From Asticcacaulis sp. AC460 (lineage in GTDB: Bacteria > Pseudomonadota > Alphaproteobacteria > Caulobacterales > Caulobacteraceae): a DNA stretch of 64,000 nt. The translations under genes and the position numbers were made by a program. Location of the stretch: contig NZ_AWGD01000002.1 of assembly GCF_000495795.1 (NCBI RefSeq), forward strand, positions 79,029 through 143,028, written 5' to 3'. Of the stretch, positions 47,932-58,251 are shown piece after piece; the first letter of the stretch is position 1, and the number at the start of each line of letters is the position of its first letter. The notes under the pieces are model-generated. The model did no database searches and was not told the DNA's origin. It saw only the letters and a program-made list of their open reading frames with translations.

Positions 47932-48441
47932 TTACCGGCCCTTCGGCAACCCGCCGATGGCCGAGGCGTCGCCCAGCACGCCGGCCGGAACTTCCAGCTG
48001 TTCTTTCAACTCCTGCTTCAGCGCGTCCATCTCCTTGGCCAGCTTGGTGGCCTCATGGCTGCTTAGGTACTTCTTGGCCTTTTCGAAGATCTCGCCCTCT
48101 TCCTCTTCAACGTGGTGGGCGACCGAGTGCTTGAACTCGCCGAAGGTCTCGATCCACAGTTCTTCCTCGATCGGCGTGGTCGACAGCTTGTGCAGATAGT
48201 CGCGGATCTCGTCGTGTTCGTGGTTGGCGTGTTCGATCTTTTCTTCAACGGCGTGGCTGCGCGTCGCCTTTTCGATGGCGTCGTAGAAGGTCTTTTCCTC
48301 GGAGTCGGCGTGCAGGGTCAGTTCCTGTTTGATCGTTTCGAACAGGGCCTGGCGGTCGCCAAGGTCCTTGGTGTCGATCACCTGCTGCATCAGGTCGGCA
48401 ACCTTCTGGTGGTCCTTCTTGAGGTAGTTGTAGATATCCAT
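47932..48441 (-). CDS. Hemerythrin HHE-domain protein
   Basis: 169 residues, nearly all helical. Metal-ligand positions typical of HHE domains are seen: H11 in LKKDHQK, H44 and E48 in LTLHADSEE, H73/H76 in HANHEHDE, and HHVEEEE near residue 110. Such proteins bind a di-iron centre and deal with oxygen, nitric oxide or iron. GGAGGACC lies 8 bases before the start. A single-gene unit with a 220-base region upstream. Confidence 0.92.
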   Translation of the reverse strand: MDIYNYLKKDHQKVADLMQQVIDTKDLGDRQALFETIKQELTLHADSEEKTFYDAIEKATRSHAVEEKIEHANHEHDEIRDYLHKLSTTPIEEELWIETFGEFKHSVAHHVEEEEGEIFEKAKKYLSSHEATKLAKEMDALKQELKEQLEVPAGVLGDASAIGGLPKGR

Positions 48442-48664
48442 GATCTGGTCCTCCTGGAATTGGTCCCGCCGGCGGGCGGATCATGACGGAAGGACGGGTA
48501 AGGCCGATATGGCATGCGACCCGGCCGGCGATAAACTAGGAATAAGGCCTGACGATCCGCAAAGGCTCCCTTACCGGTTTTTGACAAAATCCGGCCTGTC
48601 CCTGCCCGTCTTTTTACCGCCCGGCTGATAGGGTCTTGCCTTTCAGGCCGTCATGGAGTCTCCC

Positions 48665-48952
48665 ATGCCCAGTCTTGAGTCCACACCGCACACCGGCGCT
48701 CCATCGCTCGATCTGTCCGATATGTTGCCCGGCCTTGAAGGGTCGGAACGCGACCTGTTGGCGCGGCTGGGGATCGCCGTCCTCGCCGTCTGGAGCGAAC
48801 TGCCACCCAGCACCCAGAGGCGCCTGTTCGAAGCCGCCAGCGCCGCTAGCAAGGGCCATAACGGCGCCATGCGGCAACAGATCGCGCGCTTCCTGCACCA
48901 CAACGGCCATCCGGCGGAAGACGTCGCCCACCTGGCCCCCGGCGCCGCCTGA
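48665..48952 (+). CDS. Small hypothetical cytoplasmic protein
   Basis: 95 residues from ATG 48665 (GGAG six bases upstream; ATG 48653 is possible). A helical C-terminal two thirds (RDLLARLGIAVLAVWSEL, MRQQIARFLHHNGHPAEDVAHLAP). No family recognised. The next small gene begins 10 bases after its stop, so the two form an operon. Confidence 0.7.
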   Translation: MPSLESTPHTGAPSLDLSDMLPGLEGSERDLLARLGIAVLAVWSELPPSTQRRLFEAASAASKGHNGAMRQQIARFLHHNGHPAEDVAHLAPGAA

Positions 48953-48962
48953 GGAAGCCCCT

Positions 48963-49196
48963 ATGGACAACGGCACCGTTCCTCCCGACATGCAATCGCC
49001 CCCGGACGTCAAGCCGTCCGCGCCGGGGCCCAATCCGGCCATGTCGGAAGCCGCCGCCTTCGCCGACGCCACCTCGAAACTGCGCGAAGGCATAGCCAAG
49101 GCGCCGTTGCTCAGCGTCGGCCTGGCAGTGCTGGCGGGATTGAGCGCGGCCCTGCTGATCAAGCCACCGAAGCCGCGGCGGCGGTTAGAGCTTTAA
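48963..49196 (+). CDS. Small membrane-anchored hypothetical protein
   Basis: 77 residues from ATG 48963 with GAGGAAG six bases upstream. A Pro-rich N-terminus, a short helix (AAAFADATSKLREGI) and one membrane segment (LLSVGLAVLAGLSAALLI) ending in a basic tail; the layout resembles ElaB/YqjD-type ribosome- or membrane-associated proteins, but only in outline. The stop codon forms the first base of the palindromic element that follows. Confidence 0.7.
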   Translation: MDNGTVPPDMQSPPDVKPSAPGPNPAMSEAAAFADATSKLREGIAKAPLLSVGLAVLAGLSAALLIKPPKPRRRLEL

Positions 49197-49339
49197 GAGA
49201 CTGTTTTGGAAATTCGTCGGGCTGAGCCGAAAAGGGCTGGTTTCGAGAACCGGAGCGGAGCGTACTCAAGTACGTGAGCACCGGAAGCGCAGAAAACGGC
49301 CCTTTGCAGGCCTGCCTGACGGATTTACAAACAGTCTCT
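49196..49339. repeat. Long imperfect palindrome, copy 2, filling a convergent gene junction
   Basis: 144 bp. Terminal arms AGAGACTGTTT (49196-49206) and AAACAGTCTCT (49329-49339) are perfect inverted repeats, and the halves remain complementary toward the centre (GCGTACTCAAGTACGT). The core 49245-49284 matches 11544-11583 at 36 of 40 positions. The left end overlaps the TAA of the upstream gene and the right end the TAG of the minus-strand kinase. It is non-coding, MITE- or REP-like in form. Confidence 0.8.
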
Positions 49340-51392
49340 AGCTGGCGGCTACCAAGGGCGTCTGCGCCTGGGCCAGGGCCTTGCGCAGGGTATTGAAATC
49401 GATCGGCTTGGTCAGGTGAAGGTCAAACCCGGCCTCCAGCGCCCGGCGTTGGTCGGCTTCGCGGCCATAACCCGTCAGCGCCACCACATAGATCGACGCC
49501 AGTTCGTCGTCTTCACGGATCTTGCGGATGATCTGGTAGCCATCCATCACCGGCAGACCGATATCGCACAGGATCACCGACGGTTTGAAACCGCGCGCCT
49601 TATCCAGGCCCGTCATGGCGTCGTGCGCTACCTCGACCTCATGGCCTTCGTGGCGCAACAGCATGCGCGCACTTTCGGCGGCGTCAACATTGTCCTCGAT
49701 CAGCAGGATGCGCAGGGATTCAACCGACACTTCGGACCCGCCATCGTCGCTTAAGTCCGCGCCCGACTGGCCGGCCAGAGGCAGGGTGATGCGGAATTCC
49801 GCGCCGCGGTTCAGGCCGTCGCTGCGCGCCTCGACCATGCCGCTGTGCAACTGCACCAGCCCCTTGACCAGGGCCAGGCCCAGGCCCAGACCACCGCGCG
49901 ACCGGTCCAGCCCCTGGTCGGCCTGGCGGAAGACATCGAAGACATGGCGCAGCATGTGCGGCTCGATGCCGATGCCGGTATCGGCGACGCTGATCCGCGC
50001 CACGCCCTGGGGCAGGGCGTCGACCGTGATGGTGATCAATCCGCCCGTCTGGCTGAACTTGTTGGCATTGTGCAGCAGGTTGCCGACCACCTGGAGCAAC
50101 CGCGTCGGATCGCCTTCGACCCAGACGGGTTCATCGGGCGTCACCAGTTTCAGGCTGACATGGTTGCCGTCCAGCAGGGTCCGGTAATCTTCCGCCGTTT
50201 GCTGGACGATCTTGTTGAGGTCGCAGTTTTCGGTGCGCAGCAGGATCTTGCCATGGGCCAGGCGCGTCGCGTCCAGCAGGTCGTCGATCAGCCGGCCCAT
50301 ATGCTTGACCTGGCGGTCCATGGTGTCGCGCACCGTGGTGATGCGGGCGTCACCCGGCGGCAACATCTTCTGCAGTTGCAGGCAGTTATAGATCGGCCCC
50401 AACGGGTTGCGCAGTTCGTGCGCCAGCATACCGAGGAACTCGTCCTTACGCCGGTCGGCCTCGCGGATCTGCTCCATCAGCATGACGTTTTCCAGCATGA
50501 CGCCGGCGCGGTAGGCCAGGTCGCCGGCCAGGGGGCTGATCGTCGGCCGGTTCTGGCGCGTGCCCAGGACAAGCACACCACGAGCAAACCCCTGGACCAT
50601 CAGCGGCAGGACCTGGGCATAGGCCATGGCGCCGCCGACAATGTCCGAGAAAAGCTGCGGACGGCCTTCCGCCAGGGCGCGCACCACCGCCGGCTCCAGC
50701 CGGTCCAGCACCGCCGGGCTGGCCGACATCCGGCCTTCGCTGTCGGCCCATTCGATGCGGTCGGGTTCGCCTTCAGTCTTGAACCAGGCCAGGGCCGCAT
50801 CGGCCAGGTGCGGCACCGGCAATTGCACCAGGGTGCGCATGAATTCGCCGCGGTTCTGCGACCGCGCCAGAGCGTCGCTGACCTGGGCCAGGAAGGCGAA
50901 GCTCTGGGCGGCTTCCTCGGCGGCCTCGCGGCGGGCGCGTTCCTCCGCCTGCAACGCTGCCTGACGCCGCATCTGGGACAGTTCGATGAACACCTTGACC
51001 TTGGCCTTCAGGACCTCGGGCACCACCGGCGTCGGCATGAAGTCGACGGCACCCGAGGCATAGCCCTGGCTGATGGCGGTTTCGTCGTTGAAGGCAGTCA
51101 GGAAGATGATCGGGGTCGAGGCCGACTTCCGGCGTTTGCGGATCAGCTCGGCGGTCTCGAAGCCGTTCATGGTCGGCATGTTGACGTCGAGCAGGATGAC
51201 GGCGAAGTCGTGCTTGAGCACCAGTTTCAGCGCTTCCTCACCCGACGGCGCCGTCATCAGGGTCTGGCCCAGTTCCTCCAGGATCGAGGTGTAGACCATC
51301 AGGTTGGCGGGACGATCGTCCACCAGCAGGATGGTCTCCGACTTGACCGGCGCCGGCTCGGCCGGCTCTGTTCCCCTGAACATGGCTGTCAT
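49338..51392 (-). CDS. Soluble hybrid histidine kinase, REC-GAF-HisKA-HATPase-REC
   Basis: 684 residues, no membrane segment. An N-terminal receiver (about 18-135, D69 in LLDVNMP), a coiled coil, a GAF-like domain (about 165-305), HisKA with H325 (AHELRNPL), an ATPase domain and a C-terminal receiver (CDIGLPVMDG). In the first receiver the conserved lysine before proline is threonine (T121 in MPTPV), which may weaken phosphorylation-driven switching. It begins 4 bases after the stop of the poly-HAMP kinase and is surely co-transcribed. Architecture and core sequence match the kinase at 6193-7815. Confidence 0.94.
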   Translation of the reverse strand: MTAMFRGTEPAEPAPVKSETILLVDDRPANLMVYTSILEELGQTLMTAPSGEEALKLVLKHDFAVILLDVNMPTMNGFETAELIRKRRKSASTPIIFLTAFNDETAISQGYASGAVDFMPTPVVPEVLKAKVKVFIELSQMRRQAALQAEERARREAAEEAAQSFAFLAQVSDALARSQNRGEFMRTLVQLPVPHLADAALAWFKTEGEPDRIEWADSEGRMSASPAVLDRLEPAVVRALAEGRPQLFSDIVGGAMAYAQVLPLMVQGFARGVLVLGTRQNRPTISPLAGDLAYRAGVMLENVMLMEQIREADRRKDEFLGMLAHELRNPLGPIYNCLQLQKMLPPGDARITTVRDTMDRQVKHMGRLIDDLLDATRLAHGKILLRTENCDLNKIVQQTAEDYRTLLDGNHVSLKLVTPDEPVWVEGDPTRLLQVVGNLLHNANKFSQTGGLITITVDALPQGVARISVADTGIGIEPHMLRHVFDVFRQADQGLDRSRGGLGLGLALVKGLVQLHSGMVEARSDGLNRGAEFRITLPLAGQSGADLSDDGGSEVSVESLRILLIEDNVDAAESARMLLRHEGHEVEVAHDAMTGLDKARGFKPSVILCDIGLPVMDGYQIIRKIREDDELASIYVVALTGYGREADQRRALEAGFDLHLTKPIDFNTLRKALAQAQTPLVAAS

Positions 51393-51396
51393 GCGT

Positions 51397-54300
51397 CTAC
51401 CGGTGCAGCCAGGCGCGCAGGACGGTGATCATCTGCTCGGAGTCGACGGGCTTGGACAGGTAGTCCCAGGCGCCGGCCTCGATGCATTTTTCACGGTCGC
51501 CCTTCATCGCCTTGGCGGTGACCGCCACGATCGGCAGGTTCTTCAGGCGCGACACCTTGCGGATTTCCTGGATGGTTTCCATCCCGTCCATCTCCGGCAT
51601 CATGATGTCCATCAGCACGATATCGACATCCGGGTCCTCCATCAGGATGTTGATGGCGTCGCGGCCGTTGTCGGCGGACAGGATGTTCATATTATGCTCT
51701 TCCAGCACGCTGGTTAGGGCGAAGATGTTGCGGGCGTCGTCGTCGACGATCAGCACCTTCTTGTCGACCAGCAGCTTATTGGTCTGGTGCAGGTCCGACA
51801 GCGTGGCCTGCAGCGTGTCGGGCAGGCTGTCGACCTTGCGGTGCAGGTGCAGGGTGACGACATCCAGCAGCCGGTCGGGCGAATGGACGATGCTGACCGG
51901 GAAGACCTGGCCCAGGCGCCGGATGGCGTTGTCGTCGATCTCGGCGTCGCCGAACAGGATGACCGGGACACGGCCGGTAATGGCGTCACCGCCCTCGGCC
52001 TGGCGGATCAGGTCGTCAATAACCTCCGGGGCGGAGGACGACAGGATGATGGCGTCCATCTCGTGCTTGCGCAGCTTTTTCACCGCCGTGTCGCCGCTGG
52101 CGGCCGTCACCACGTCGATGCCGTCGAATTCCAGCGGCGAGGTGATGCGTTCGCGCCGGCCGGCATCGGGTTCGACCACCAGGATACGGCGGTTGCGGCG
52201 GCTGAGATAGGTGTTCAAGCGCGTCATCAACTGGTCCAGCACGTCGTGGGTCTGGATCGGCTTGGTGACGAAGCTGAGCGCCCCCGAGGTCAGCGCCCGG
52301 TCGCGTGATTCATCGGTTGAGATGATGCAGATCGGGATGTGGCGGGTGGCCATGTCATTCTTCAGCCGCTCCATCACGCGCCAGCCCTGCATGTCGGGCA
52401 GGTGGATGTCGAGCAGGATGCAGTCAGGCTTATGGTCGTGGGTCAGGGCCAGGGCGCCGGCGCCGAGCGAGGTGACCAGACCCTTGAAACCCTTTTCGCG
52501 CGCCACTTCCAGCAGGGTGCGGGCAAAGCCAAGATCGTTTTCGACGATCAGCACCACCGTATCGCCGGGCTGGATGAAGGCGCGGTCGTCGCCGACCTCA
52601 TTCATCAGTTCCTTCGGCTCCGGATGGGGCAGGTCATGCGCCAGTTCGACTTCGGGCAGGGTCAGGCGTGTCAGGGCCGGCAGTTCGGTACGCGACGACA
52701 GGGCCTCAACCAGGGACTTGCCACGACGCTGGGCGTAGGTGGCCGGCAGGTACAGGGTGAAGGTCGAGCCGCGGCCCGGCACCGAATGCAGGCGGATTTC
52801 ACCGCCCAGCAGGCGGGCCAGTTCGCGCGAGATGGCCAGGCCCAGACCGGTGCCGCCGTATTTGCGCGAGGTCGAGCCGTCGGCCTGCTGGAAGGCTTCG
52901 AAGATAATCATCTGCTTGTCGGCGGCGATGCCGATGCCGGTGTCGGTGACCGAGAATGCCAGCACTTCGGGGGCGCGGTTCAGGTCCTCATTGTCCGACG
53001 ACCAGCCGGATTCGACCGGTTCGACGCTGAGGGTCACGCGGCCCTGGTGGGTGAACTTGAAGGCGTTGGACAGCAGGTTCTTGATGATCTGCTGCAGGCG
53101 CTTGGAGTCGGTGAACATCGAGCGCGGCAGGCGCGGATCGAAGCTGGCCTGGAAGTCGATATTCTTGGATTCGGCCATGTGGTTGAAGGTGCGCTTGACG
53201 TAGCCGTTGAGGTCGTCGAGGCGCAGTTCGCCCGATTCCACCACCACCGTGCCGGACTCGATCTTGGACAGGTCGAGGATGTCGTTGATCAGCATCAGCA
53301 GGTCGGTGCCGGACGAGTGGATGGTCTTGGCCGAATCCGTCTGTTTCGGCGTCAGGTTGCCTTCCGGGTTCTTGGTCAACTGGTCGGACAGGATCAGCAG
53401 CGAATTCAGCGGCGTACGCAGTTCGTGCGACATGTTGGCGAGGAATTCCGACTTGTACTTCGACGTCAGGGCCAGCTGTTTCGCCTTGTCTTCCAGTTCC
53501 TGGCGGGCCTGTTCGACTTCCTGGTTCTTGCGTTCCACCTCGTGGTTCTGCTGGGCCAGCAGGCGGGCCTTTTCCTGCAGCGCTTCGTTGGTTTCCTGCA
53601 GTTCCTCCTGGCGGGTCTGGAGCTGTTGCGCCAGGGACTGCGACTGGGTCAGCAGGTCTTCGGTCCGCATATTGGCTTCGATGGTGTTGAGCACGATGCC
53701 GATGGATTCGGTGAGCTGGTCCAGAAGGCCTTGGTGGGACGGGTTGAAGCCTTCGAACGACGCCAGTTCCAGCACGCCCTTGGCCTCGCCTTCGAAGATC
53801 AGCGGCAGAACCATGACCGAGCGCGGCGGCGCCGAGCCCAGGCCGGACGAAATCTCCAGCATGTAGTCTTCGGGCAGGTGGTTGAGCAGAATCTTGCGCT
53901 TTTCGACGGCGCACTGGCCGACCACGCCTTCGCCGATATCGATCTGCTTGCCGATATCGCCGGTGCCGCGCGACGCAAAGCTGGCCAGCAGGGTCAGTTT
54001 CGCCGCCTCGCTGCGTTGATCCAGGACGTAGAATTCCGCCTGTTGCGCGTTGACCACCGGACACAGTTCCGACAGCACCATCCGGCCGACCGCGGTCAGG
54101 TCGCGCTGGCCCTGCAGCATGCGCGAGAACTTGGCCAGGTTGGTCTTCAGCCAGTCCTGTTCGGTGTTCTTCTGCGTCGTGTCGCGCAGGTTACGGATCA
54201 TCTCGTTGATATTGTCCTTCAACACCGCCACTTCGCCCTGGGCGTCGACGGTGATGGAGCGGGTCAGGTCGCCCTTGGTCACGGCCGTGGCCACGTCGGC

Positions 54301-57147
54301 GATGGCGCGCACCTGGGTCGTCAGGTTGGCGGCGAGCTGGTTGACGTTCTCGGTCAGGCCCTTCCAGGTTCCAGAGGCGCCCGGCACCTTGGCCTGGCCG
54401 CCCAACTGGCCTTCGACGCCGACTTCGCGAGCCACGGTGGTCACCTGATCGGCGAAGGTAGCGAGCGTGTCGATCATGGAGTTGATGGTGTCGGCCAGTT
54501 CGGCGATTTCGCCCTTGGCTTCCACGGTCAGTTTCCGCTTCAGTTCACCGTTGGCCACCGAGGTCACGACCTTGGCGATGCCGCGCACCTGTGAGGTCAG
54601 GTTGTCGGCCATCATGTTCACGGAATCGGTCAAGTCTTTCCAGGTGCCGGAGACGCCTTCCACGCGCGCCTGGCCGCCCAGCTTGCCTTCGGTGCCGACC
54701 TCCTTGGCCACCCGGGTCACTTCCGAAGCGAAGGACCGGAGCTGGTCCACCATGGTGTTGACGGTGTTTTTGAGCTCGAGAATTTCGCCCTTCACGTCGA
54801 CGGTGATTTTCTTGGAAAGGTCACCGGCGGCCACCGCCTTGGTGACGTCGGCGATGTTACGCACCTGGCCGGTCAGGTTGCCGGCCATGGAGTTCACGGA
54901 ATCGGTCAGGTCCTTCCAGGTACCGGCCACGCCCTGCACGTCGGCCTGGCCGCCCAGCTTGCCTTCAGTGCCCACTTCGCGCGCCACCCGCGTCACTTCC
55001 GACGCAAACGACGACAGCTGGTCCACCATGGTGTTGATGGTGTCTTTCAGTTCAAGGATTTCGCCCTTCACGTCGACGGTAATCTTGCGCTTCAGCTCGC
55101 CATTGGCGATGGCTGTCGTCACGTCGGCGATGTTGCGCACCTGAGACGTCAGGTTCGACGCCATCGAGTTCACCGAGTCCGTCAAGTCCTTCCACGTGCC
55201 GGACACGCCTTCCACCTTGGCCTGGCCGCCCAGCTTGCCTTCGGTGCCGACTTCACGCGCCACCCGCGTCACTTCCGACGCGAAGGCGTTGAGCTGGTCC
55301 ACCATGGCGTTGATGGTGTCTTTGAGTTCGAGGATTTCGCCCTTCACGTCGACGGTGATCTTCTTGGACAGGTCGCCGTTGGCCACGGCCTTGGTCACGT
55401 CCGCGATATTCCGCACCTGGCCCGTCAGGTTACCGGCCATCATGTTCACGGAATCGGTCAGGTCCTTCCAGGTACCGGCCACGCCCTTGACCTCGGCCTG
55501 GCCGCCCAACTTGCCTTCGGTACCCACTTCGCGCGCCACCCGCGTCACTTCCGACGCGAAGGACGACAGCTGGTCCACCATGGTGTTGACGGTGTTCTTC
55601 AGTTCGAGGATTTCACCCTTCACGTCGACGGTGATCTTTTTCGACAGGTCACCAGCGGCCACGGCCTTGGTCACGTCGGCGATATTCCGCACCTGACCCG
55701 TCAGGTTGCCGGCCATGGAATTCACGGAATCGGTCAGGTCCTTCCAGGTCCCGGCCACGCCCTTCACATCGGCCTGGCCGCCCAGCTTGCCTTCGGTACC
55801 GACTTCGCGCGCCACCCGCGTAACTTCGGCGGCGAACGAGTTGAGCTGGTCCACCATGGCGTTGACCGTGTCTTTCAGCTCCAGAATTTCACCCTTCACG
55901 TCGACGGTGATCTTCTTGGACAGGTCGCCATTGGCCACGGCGGTGGTCACGTCGGCGATATTCCGCACCTGGCCGGTCAGGTTGCCTGCCATCATGTTCA
56001 CGGAATCGGTCAGGTCCTTCCAGGTGCCGGCGACGCCGCGCACCTCGGCCTGGCCACCCAGCTTGCCTTCGGTGCCGACTTCGCGCGCCACCCGGGTCAC
56101 TTCGGCGGCGAACGAGTTGAGCTGGTCCACCATGGCGTTGACGGTGTCTTTCAGCTCCAGGATTTCGCCCTTCACGTCCACGGTAATCTTGCGCGACAGG
56201 TCGCCATTGGCCACGGCCGTGGTGACCTGCGCGATATTCCGCACCTGGGATGTCAGGTTCCCCGCCATGGAATTCACAGAATCCGTCAGGTCCTTCCAGG
56301 TACCCGACACGCCCTCGACCTGGGCCTGGCCGCCCAGCTTGCCTTCGGTGCCGACTTCGCGCGCCACCCGCGTCACTTCCGACGCGAAGGAGCGAAGCTG
56401 ATCCACCATGGTGTTGATGGTGTCTTTCAGTTCGAGGATTTCGCCCTTCACGTCGACGGTGATCTTCTTGGACAGGTCGCCATTGGCCACGGCGGTGGTC
56501 ACTTCGGCGATGTTCCGCACCTGAGACGTCAGGTTACCGGCCATCATGTTCACCGAGTCGGTCAGGTCCTTCCAGGTACCGGCCACGCCGCGCACCTCGG
56601 CCTGGCCGCCCAGCTTGCCTTCGGTACCGACTTCGCGCGCCACCCGGGTCACTTCGGCGGCGAAGGAACCGAGCTGGTCCACCATGGTGTTGATGGTCTT
56701 GGCAGTGCGCAGGAATTCACCCTGCAGCGGCCGGTCGTCGATCTGCAAGGCCATGGTCTTGCTGAGGTCGCCCTCGGCCACGGCGCCGATGACACGGGCG
56801 GTTTCGGTAGTGGGGTGGACCAGGTCGTCGATCAGTTCGTTGACCGACTCGACCGATCCGCGCCAGAAGCCGGAGACATTGCCGAGGTCAAGGCGTTGCG
56901 ACAGCTTGCCTTCCTTGCCGACGGTGCGCGACAGGCGCCCGAGTTCGGCGGCCATGCGCTCGTTCATCTCGACGACTTCGTTGAAGGCGTCGGCGACCTT
57001 TCCCGCCACCCCGGTCCATTCGACGGGAAGCCGGACATCAGCCTGGCCTTTGCGCAGGGCGGTGAGGGCGTGCAGGAGGGCGGCCATCTCGCCTCCCTCG
57101 GTTACCGGTTCGTCGACCACATCGAGGACAGCATCTAAAGGCGCCAT
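51397..57147 (-). CDS. Giant cytoplasmic poly-HAMP hybrid histidine kinase
   Basis: 1916 residues with no signal peptide or membrane helix. After a divergent unit (about 78-173), eight 92-residue HAMP-type units (starting [10 protein letters not shown]) run from 174 to 909, and a further diverged one (GVEGQLGG) to about 1000. GAF (about 1005-1165), a Gln/Glu-rich coiled coil, HisKA with H1241, an ATPase domain and three receivers follow. REC1 has D1580 and REC3 D1847. REC2 has serine (S1703) where the aspartate should be and EPD in its acidic pocket, so it is a pseudo-receiver. The layout resembles fungal group III osmosensing kinases and their bacterial relatives. It heads the operon with the kinase at 49338. 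GGGGAA precedes the start. Confidence 0.95.
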   Translation of the reverse strand: MAPLDAVLDVVDEPVTEGGEMAALLHALTALRKGQADVRLPVEWTGVAGKVADAFNEVVEMNERMAAELGRLSRTVGKEGKLSQRLDLGNVSGFWRGSVESVNELIDDLVHPTTETARVIGAVAEGDLSKTMALQIDDRPLQGEFLRTAKTINTMVDQLGSFAAEVTRVAREVGTEGKLGGQAEVRGVAGTWKDLTDSVNMMAGNLTSQVRNIAEVTTAVANGDLSKKITVDVKGEILELKDTINTMVDQLRSFASEVTRVAREVGTEGKLGGQAQVEGVSGTWKDLTDSVNSMAGNLTSQVRNIAQVTTAVANGDLSRKITVDVKGEILELKDTVNAMVDQLNSFAAEVTRVAREVGTEGKLGGQAEVRGVAGTWKDLTDSVNMMAGNLTGQVRNIADVTTAVANGDLSKKITVDVKGEILELKDTVNAMVDQLNSFAAEVTRVAREVGTEGKLGGQADVKGVAGTWKDLTDSVNSMAGNLTGQVRNIADVTKAVAAGDLSKKITVDVKGEILELKNTVNTMVDQLSSFASEVTRVAREVGTEGKLGGQAEVKGVAGTWKDLTDSVNMMAGNLTGQVRNIADVTKAVANGDLSKKITVDVKGEILELKDTINAMVDQLNAFASEVTRVAREVGTEGKLGGQAKVEGVSGTWKDLTDSVNSMASNLTSQVRNIADVTTAIANGELKRKITVDVKGEILELKDTINTMVDQLSSFASEVTRVAREVGTEGKLGGQADVQGVAGTWKDLTDSVNSMAGNLTGQVRNIADVTKAVAAGDLSKKITVDVKGEILELKNTVNTMVDQLRSFASEVTRVAKEVGTEGKLGGQARVEGVSGTWKDLTDSVNMMADNLTSQVRGIAKVVTSVANGELKRKLTVEAKGEIAELADTINSMIDTLATFADQVTTVAREVGVEGQLGGQAKVPGASGTWKGLTENVNQLAANLTTQVRAIADVATAVTKGDLTRSITVDAQGEVAVLKDNINEMIRNLRDTTQKNTEQDWLKTNLAKFSRMLQGQRDLTAVGRMVLSELCPVVNAQQAEFYVLDQRSEAAKLTLLASFASRGTGDIGKQIDIGEGVVGQCAVEKRKILLNHLPEDYMLEISSGLGSAPPRSVMVLPLIFEGEAKGVLELASFEGFNPSHQGLLDQLTESIGIVLNTIEANMRTEDLLTQSQSLAQQLQTRQEELQETNEALQEKARLLAQQNHEVERKNQEVEQARQELEDKAKQLALTSKYKSEFLANMSHELRTPLNSLLILSDQLTKNPEGNLTPKQTDSAKTIHSSGTDLLMLINDILDLSKIESGTVVVESGELRLDDLNGYVKRTFNHMAESKNIDFQASFDPRLPRSMFTDSKRLQQIIKNLLSNAFKFTHQGRVTLSVEPVESGWSSDNEDLNRAPEVLAFSVTDTGIGIAADKQMIIFEAFQQADGSTSRKYGGTGLGLAISRELARLLGGEIRLHSVPGRGSTFTLYLPATYAQRRGKSLVEALSSRTELPALTRLTLPEVELAHDLPHPEPKELMNEVGDDRAFIQPGDTVVLIVENDLGFARTLLEVAREKGFKGLVTSLGAGALALTHDHKPDCILLDIHLPDMQGWRVMERLKNDMATRHIPICIISTDESRDRALTSGALSFVTKPIQTHDVLDQLMTRLNTYLSRRNRRILVVEPDAGRRERITSPLEFDGIDVVTAASGDTAVKKLRKHEMDAIILSSSAPEVIDDLIRQAEGGDAITGRVPVILFGDAEIDDNAIRRLGQVFPVSIVHSPDRLLDVVTLHLHRKVDSLPDTLQATLSDLHQTNKLLVDKKVLIVDDDARNIFALTSVLEEHNMNILSADNGRDAINILMEDPDVDIVLMDIMMPEMDGMETIQEIRKVSRLKNLPIVAVTAKAMKGDREKCIEAGAWDYLSKPVDSEQMITVLRAWLHR
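54697..56628 (-). repeat. Seven near-identical 276-bp tandem repeats inside the poly-HAMP gene
   Basis: Units 1 to 7 (residues 174-817) are each exactly 92 codons, with only a few variable positions (for example AEV, AQV, ADV or AKV after GGQA, and R, N, S or G after MVDQL). Two more diverged units extend the array to about 54145. At DNA level the copies stay highly alike, so copy-number change by recombination is plausible. Confidence 0.9.
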
Positions 57148-57284
57148 GATTTCCCCATCCTTGAAAAGGAATGCACTTATTGGAGGGAATACAGGCGCAA
57201 TACGGCCTATAGGCCCCCAACAGAAAGAGTTATGAGTCGGCGGATAAGCAGGCGATGGCGAGTTAGCGTTGGCTTATAAGAATT

Positions 57285-57557
57285 TCATAAATTCGGAGAC
57301 CGGCCAGCGCGGTTTTTGTCGATAATAGCATAGACAATGGCACCGAAAGCCACCGCCTGAAGCAGGAAGAACAACGGTTCCTGCTCGGTGGAATAGGGGA
57401 TGACGCCCAGCATCACGCGGCGGACGGCTTCGATGAAGAAGGCCGCCGCGAAGAACAGAAAGAAGCGGTCGCGGGTAGTTTTCCAGAAGCGGATGAAGAT
57501 CAGGCTGATGATGAAGCTGCCCATGGCCAGGGCGCCGAGCAGGAGGAGCTTGGTCAT
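57285..57557 (-). CDS. DUF5985-like small membrane protein
   Basis: 90 residues with three membrane helices (LLGALAMGSFIISLIFIRF, FLFFAAAFFIEAVRRVML, FFLLQAVAFGAIVYAII). The FFAAAFFIEAVRR pattern is what I associate with DUF5985. The start overlaps the stop of the related gene upstream (ATGA). Function unknown; with its partner it may form a membrane complex. Confidence 0.8.
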   Translation of the reverse strand: MTKLLLLGALAMGSFIISLIFIRFWKTTRDRFFLFFAAAFFIEAVRRVMLGVIPYSTEQEPLFFLLQAVAFGAIVYAIIDKNRAGRSPNL

Positions 57558-57817
57558 TCTTCAGTGTCCCAAATCAGGCCGATGATGAAAATAATCATGA
57601 AAATCAGATTGATACCATATCGCCAGATGGCCAGGTCGATTTGCGGCCCCAGAAAGACCTTGTCGACCACCAAGATGGCGTTGCTGAGGGTCACGCCGGC
57701 GAAGAACAATCCACCCCACAACAGCAGGCGGTAGCGCGTCCGCCGCCACGCGGTCAGCAGCAGGACGGCGCAGACCAGCGCCAGCAAGGTACACAGCCCG
57801 TAGATGAGACCGGCCAT
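57554..57817 (-). CDS. DUF5985-like small membrane protein, second copy
   Basis: 87 residues with three membrane helices (LIYGLCTLLALVCAVLLLTA, LLLWGGLFFAGVTLSNAILV, INLIFMIIFIIGLIW). Similar layout to the protein encoded immediately downstream, so the pair arose by duplication or works as a heteromer. It starts directly after the stop of the winged-helix gene, giving a tight three-gene operon. Confidence 0.8.
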   Translation of the reverse strand: MAGLIYGLCTLLALVCAVLLLTAWRRTRYRLLLWGGLFFAGVTLSNAILVVDKVFLGPQIDLAIWRYGINLIFMIIFIIGLIWDTEE

Positions 57818-58198
57818 CTAGTCCTTCCTTATTCTGAAAGCGTTGGCGAATTCCTGAACCCGCGACTTGGGCCGCGAATGGATCAGGTTGGTGATGGGGA
57901 TCAGGTACTGGCGGTAAAGATCCGCGGTCAGGGTCACAACCTGGTCCAGTTCAGGCGTTGCCGGCGCATAGCGGAAGATGTGGCCGTCCGTCACGGCGAC
58001 CAGACCGCGCGAGACCAGGCGGGTCATGAGCCCGGCGGCGTTTTCCGGGGTGATATAGAGATGACGGGCGATCGCCGCCGCATCCAGATCCTTGCCGGCG
58101 TTGAGGCGCAGGCACAGCAGGCCTTCCCACTGCGCGATCGAGTCGATGTGGTGCAGCAGGAACTGTTTGGCCTGATCGGGGATGTCGCCGTCGGTCAT
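57818..58198 (-). CDS. Winged-helix-like protein
   Basis: 126 residues. The middle (AAIARHLYITPENAAGLMTRLVSRGLVAVTDGHIFRYAP) has the recognition-helix-plus-wing pattern of MarR/wHTH proteins. A helical C-terminus (VTLTADLYRQYLIPITNLI) could dimerise. It may control its own operon, which encodes two DUF5985-like membrane proteins. DNA binding is inference. Confidence 0.75.
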   Translation of the reverse strand: MTDGDIPDQAKQFLLHHIDSIAQWEGLLCLRLNAGKDLDAAAIARHLYITPENAAGLMTRLVSRGLVAVTDGHIFRYAPATPELDQVVTLTADLYRQYLIPITNLIHSRPKSRVQEFANAFRIRKD

Positions 58199-58251
58199 GC
58201 GGGCTTTATGGAAGGGATGCGCCGTTGCGACAAATAAAAATATAATAAGTT

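Noticed and set aside
54145..56628. Regular 276-bp DNA repeats considered as a CRISPR or satellite array
   Set aside because: The repeats are in frame, 92 codons each, and encode HAMP units; there are no spacers and no cas genes.
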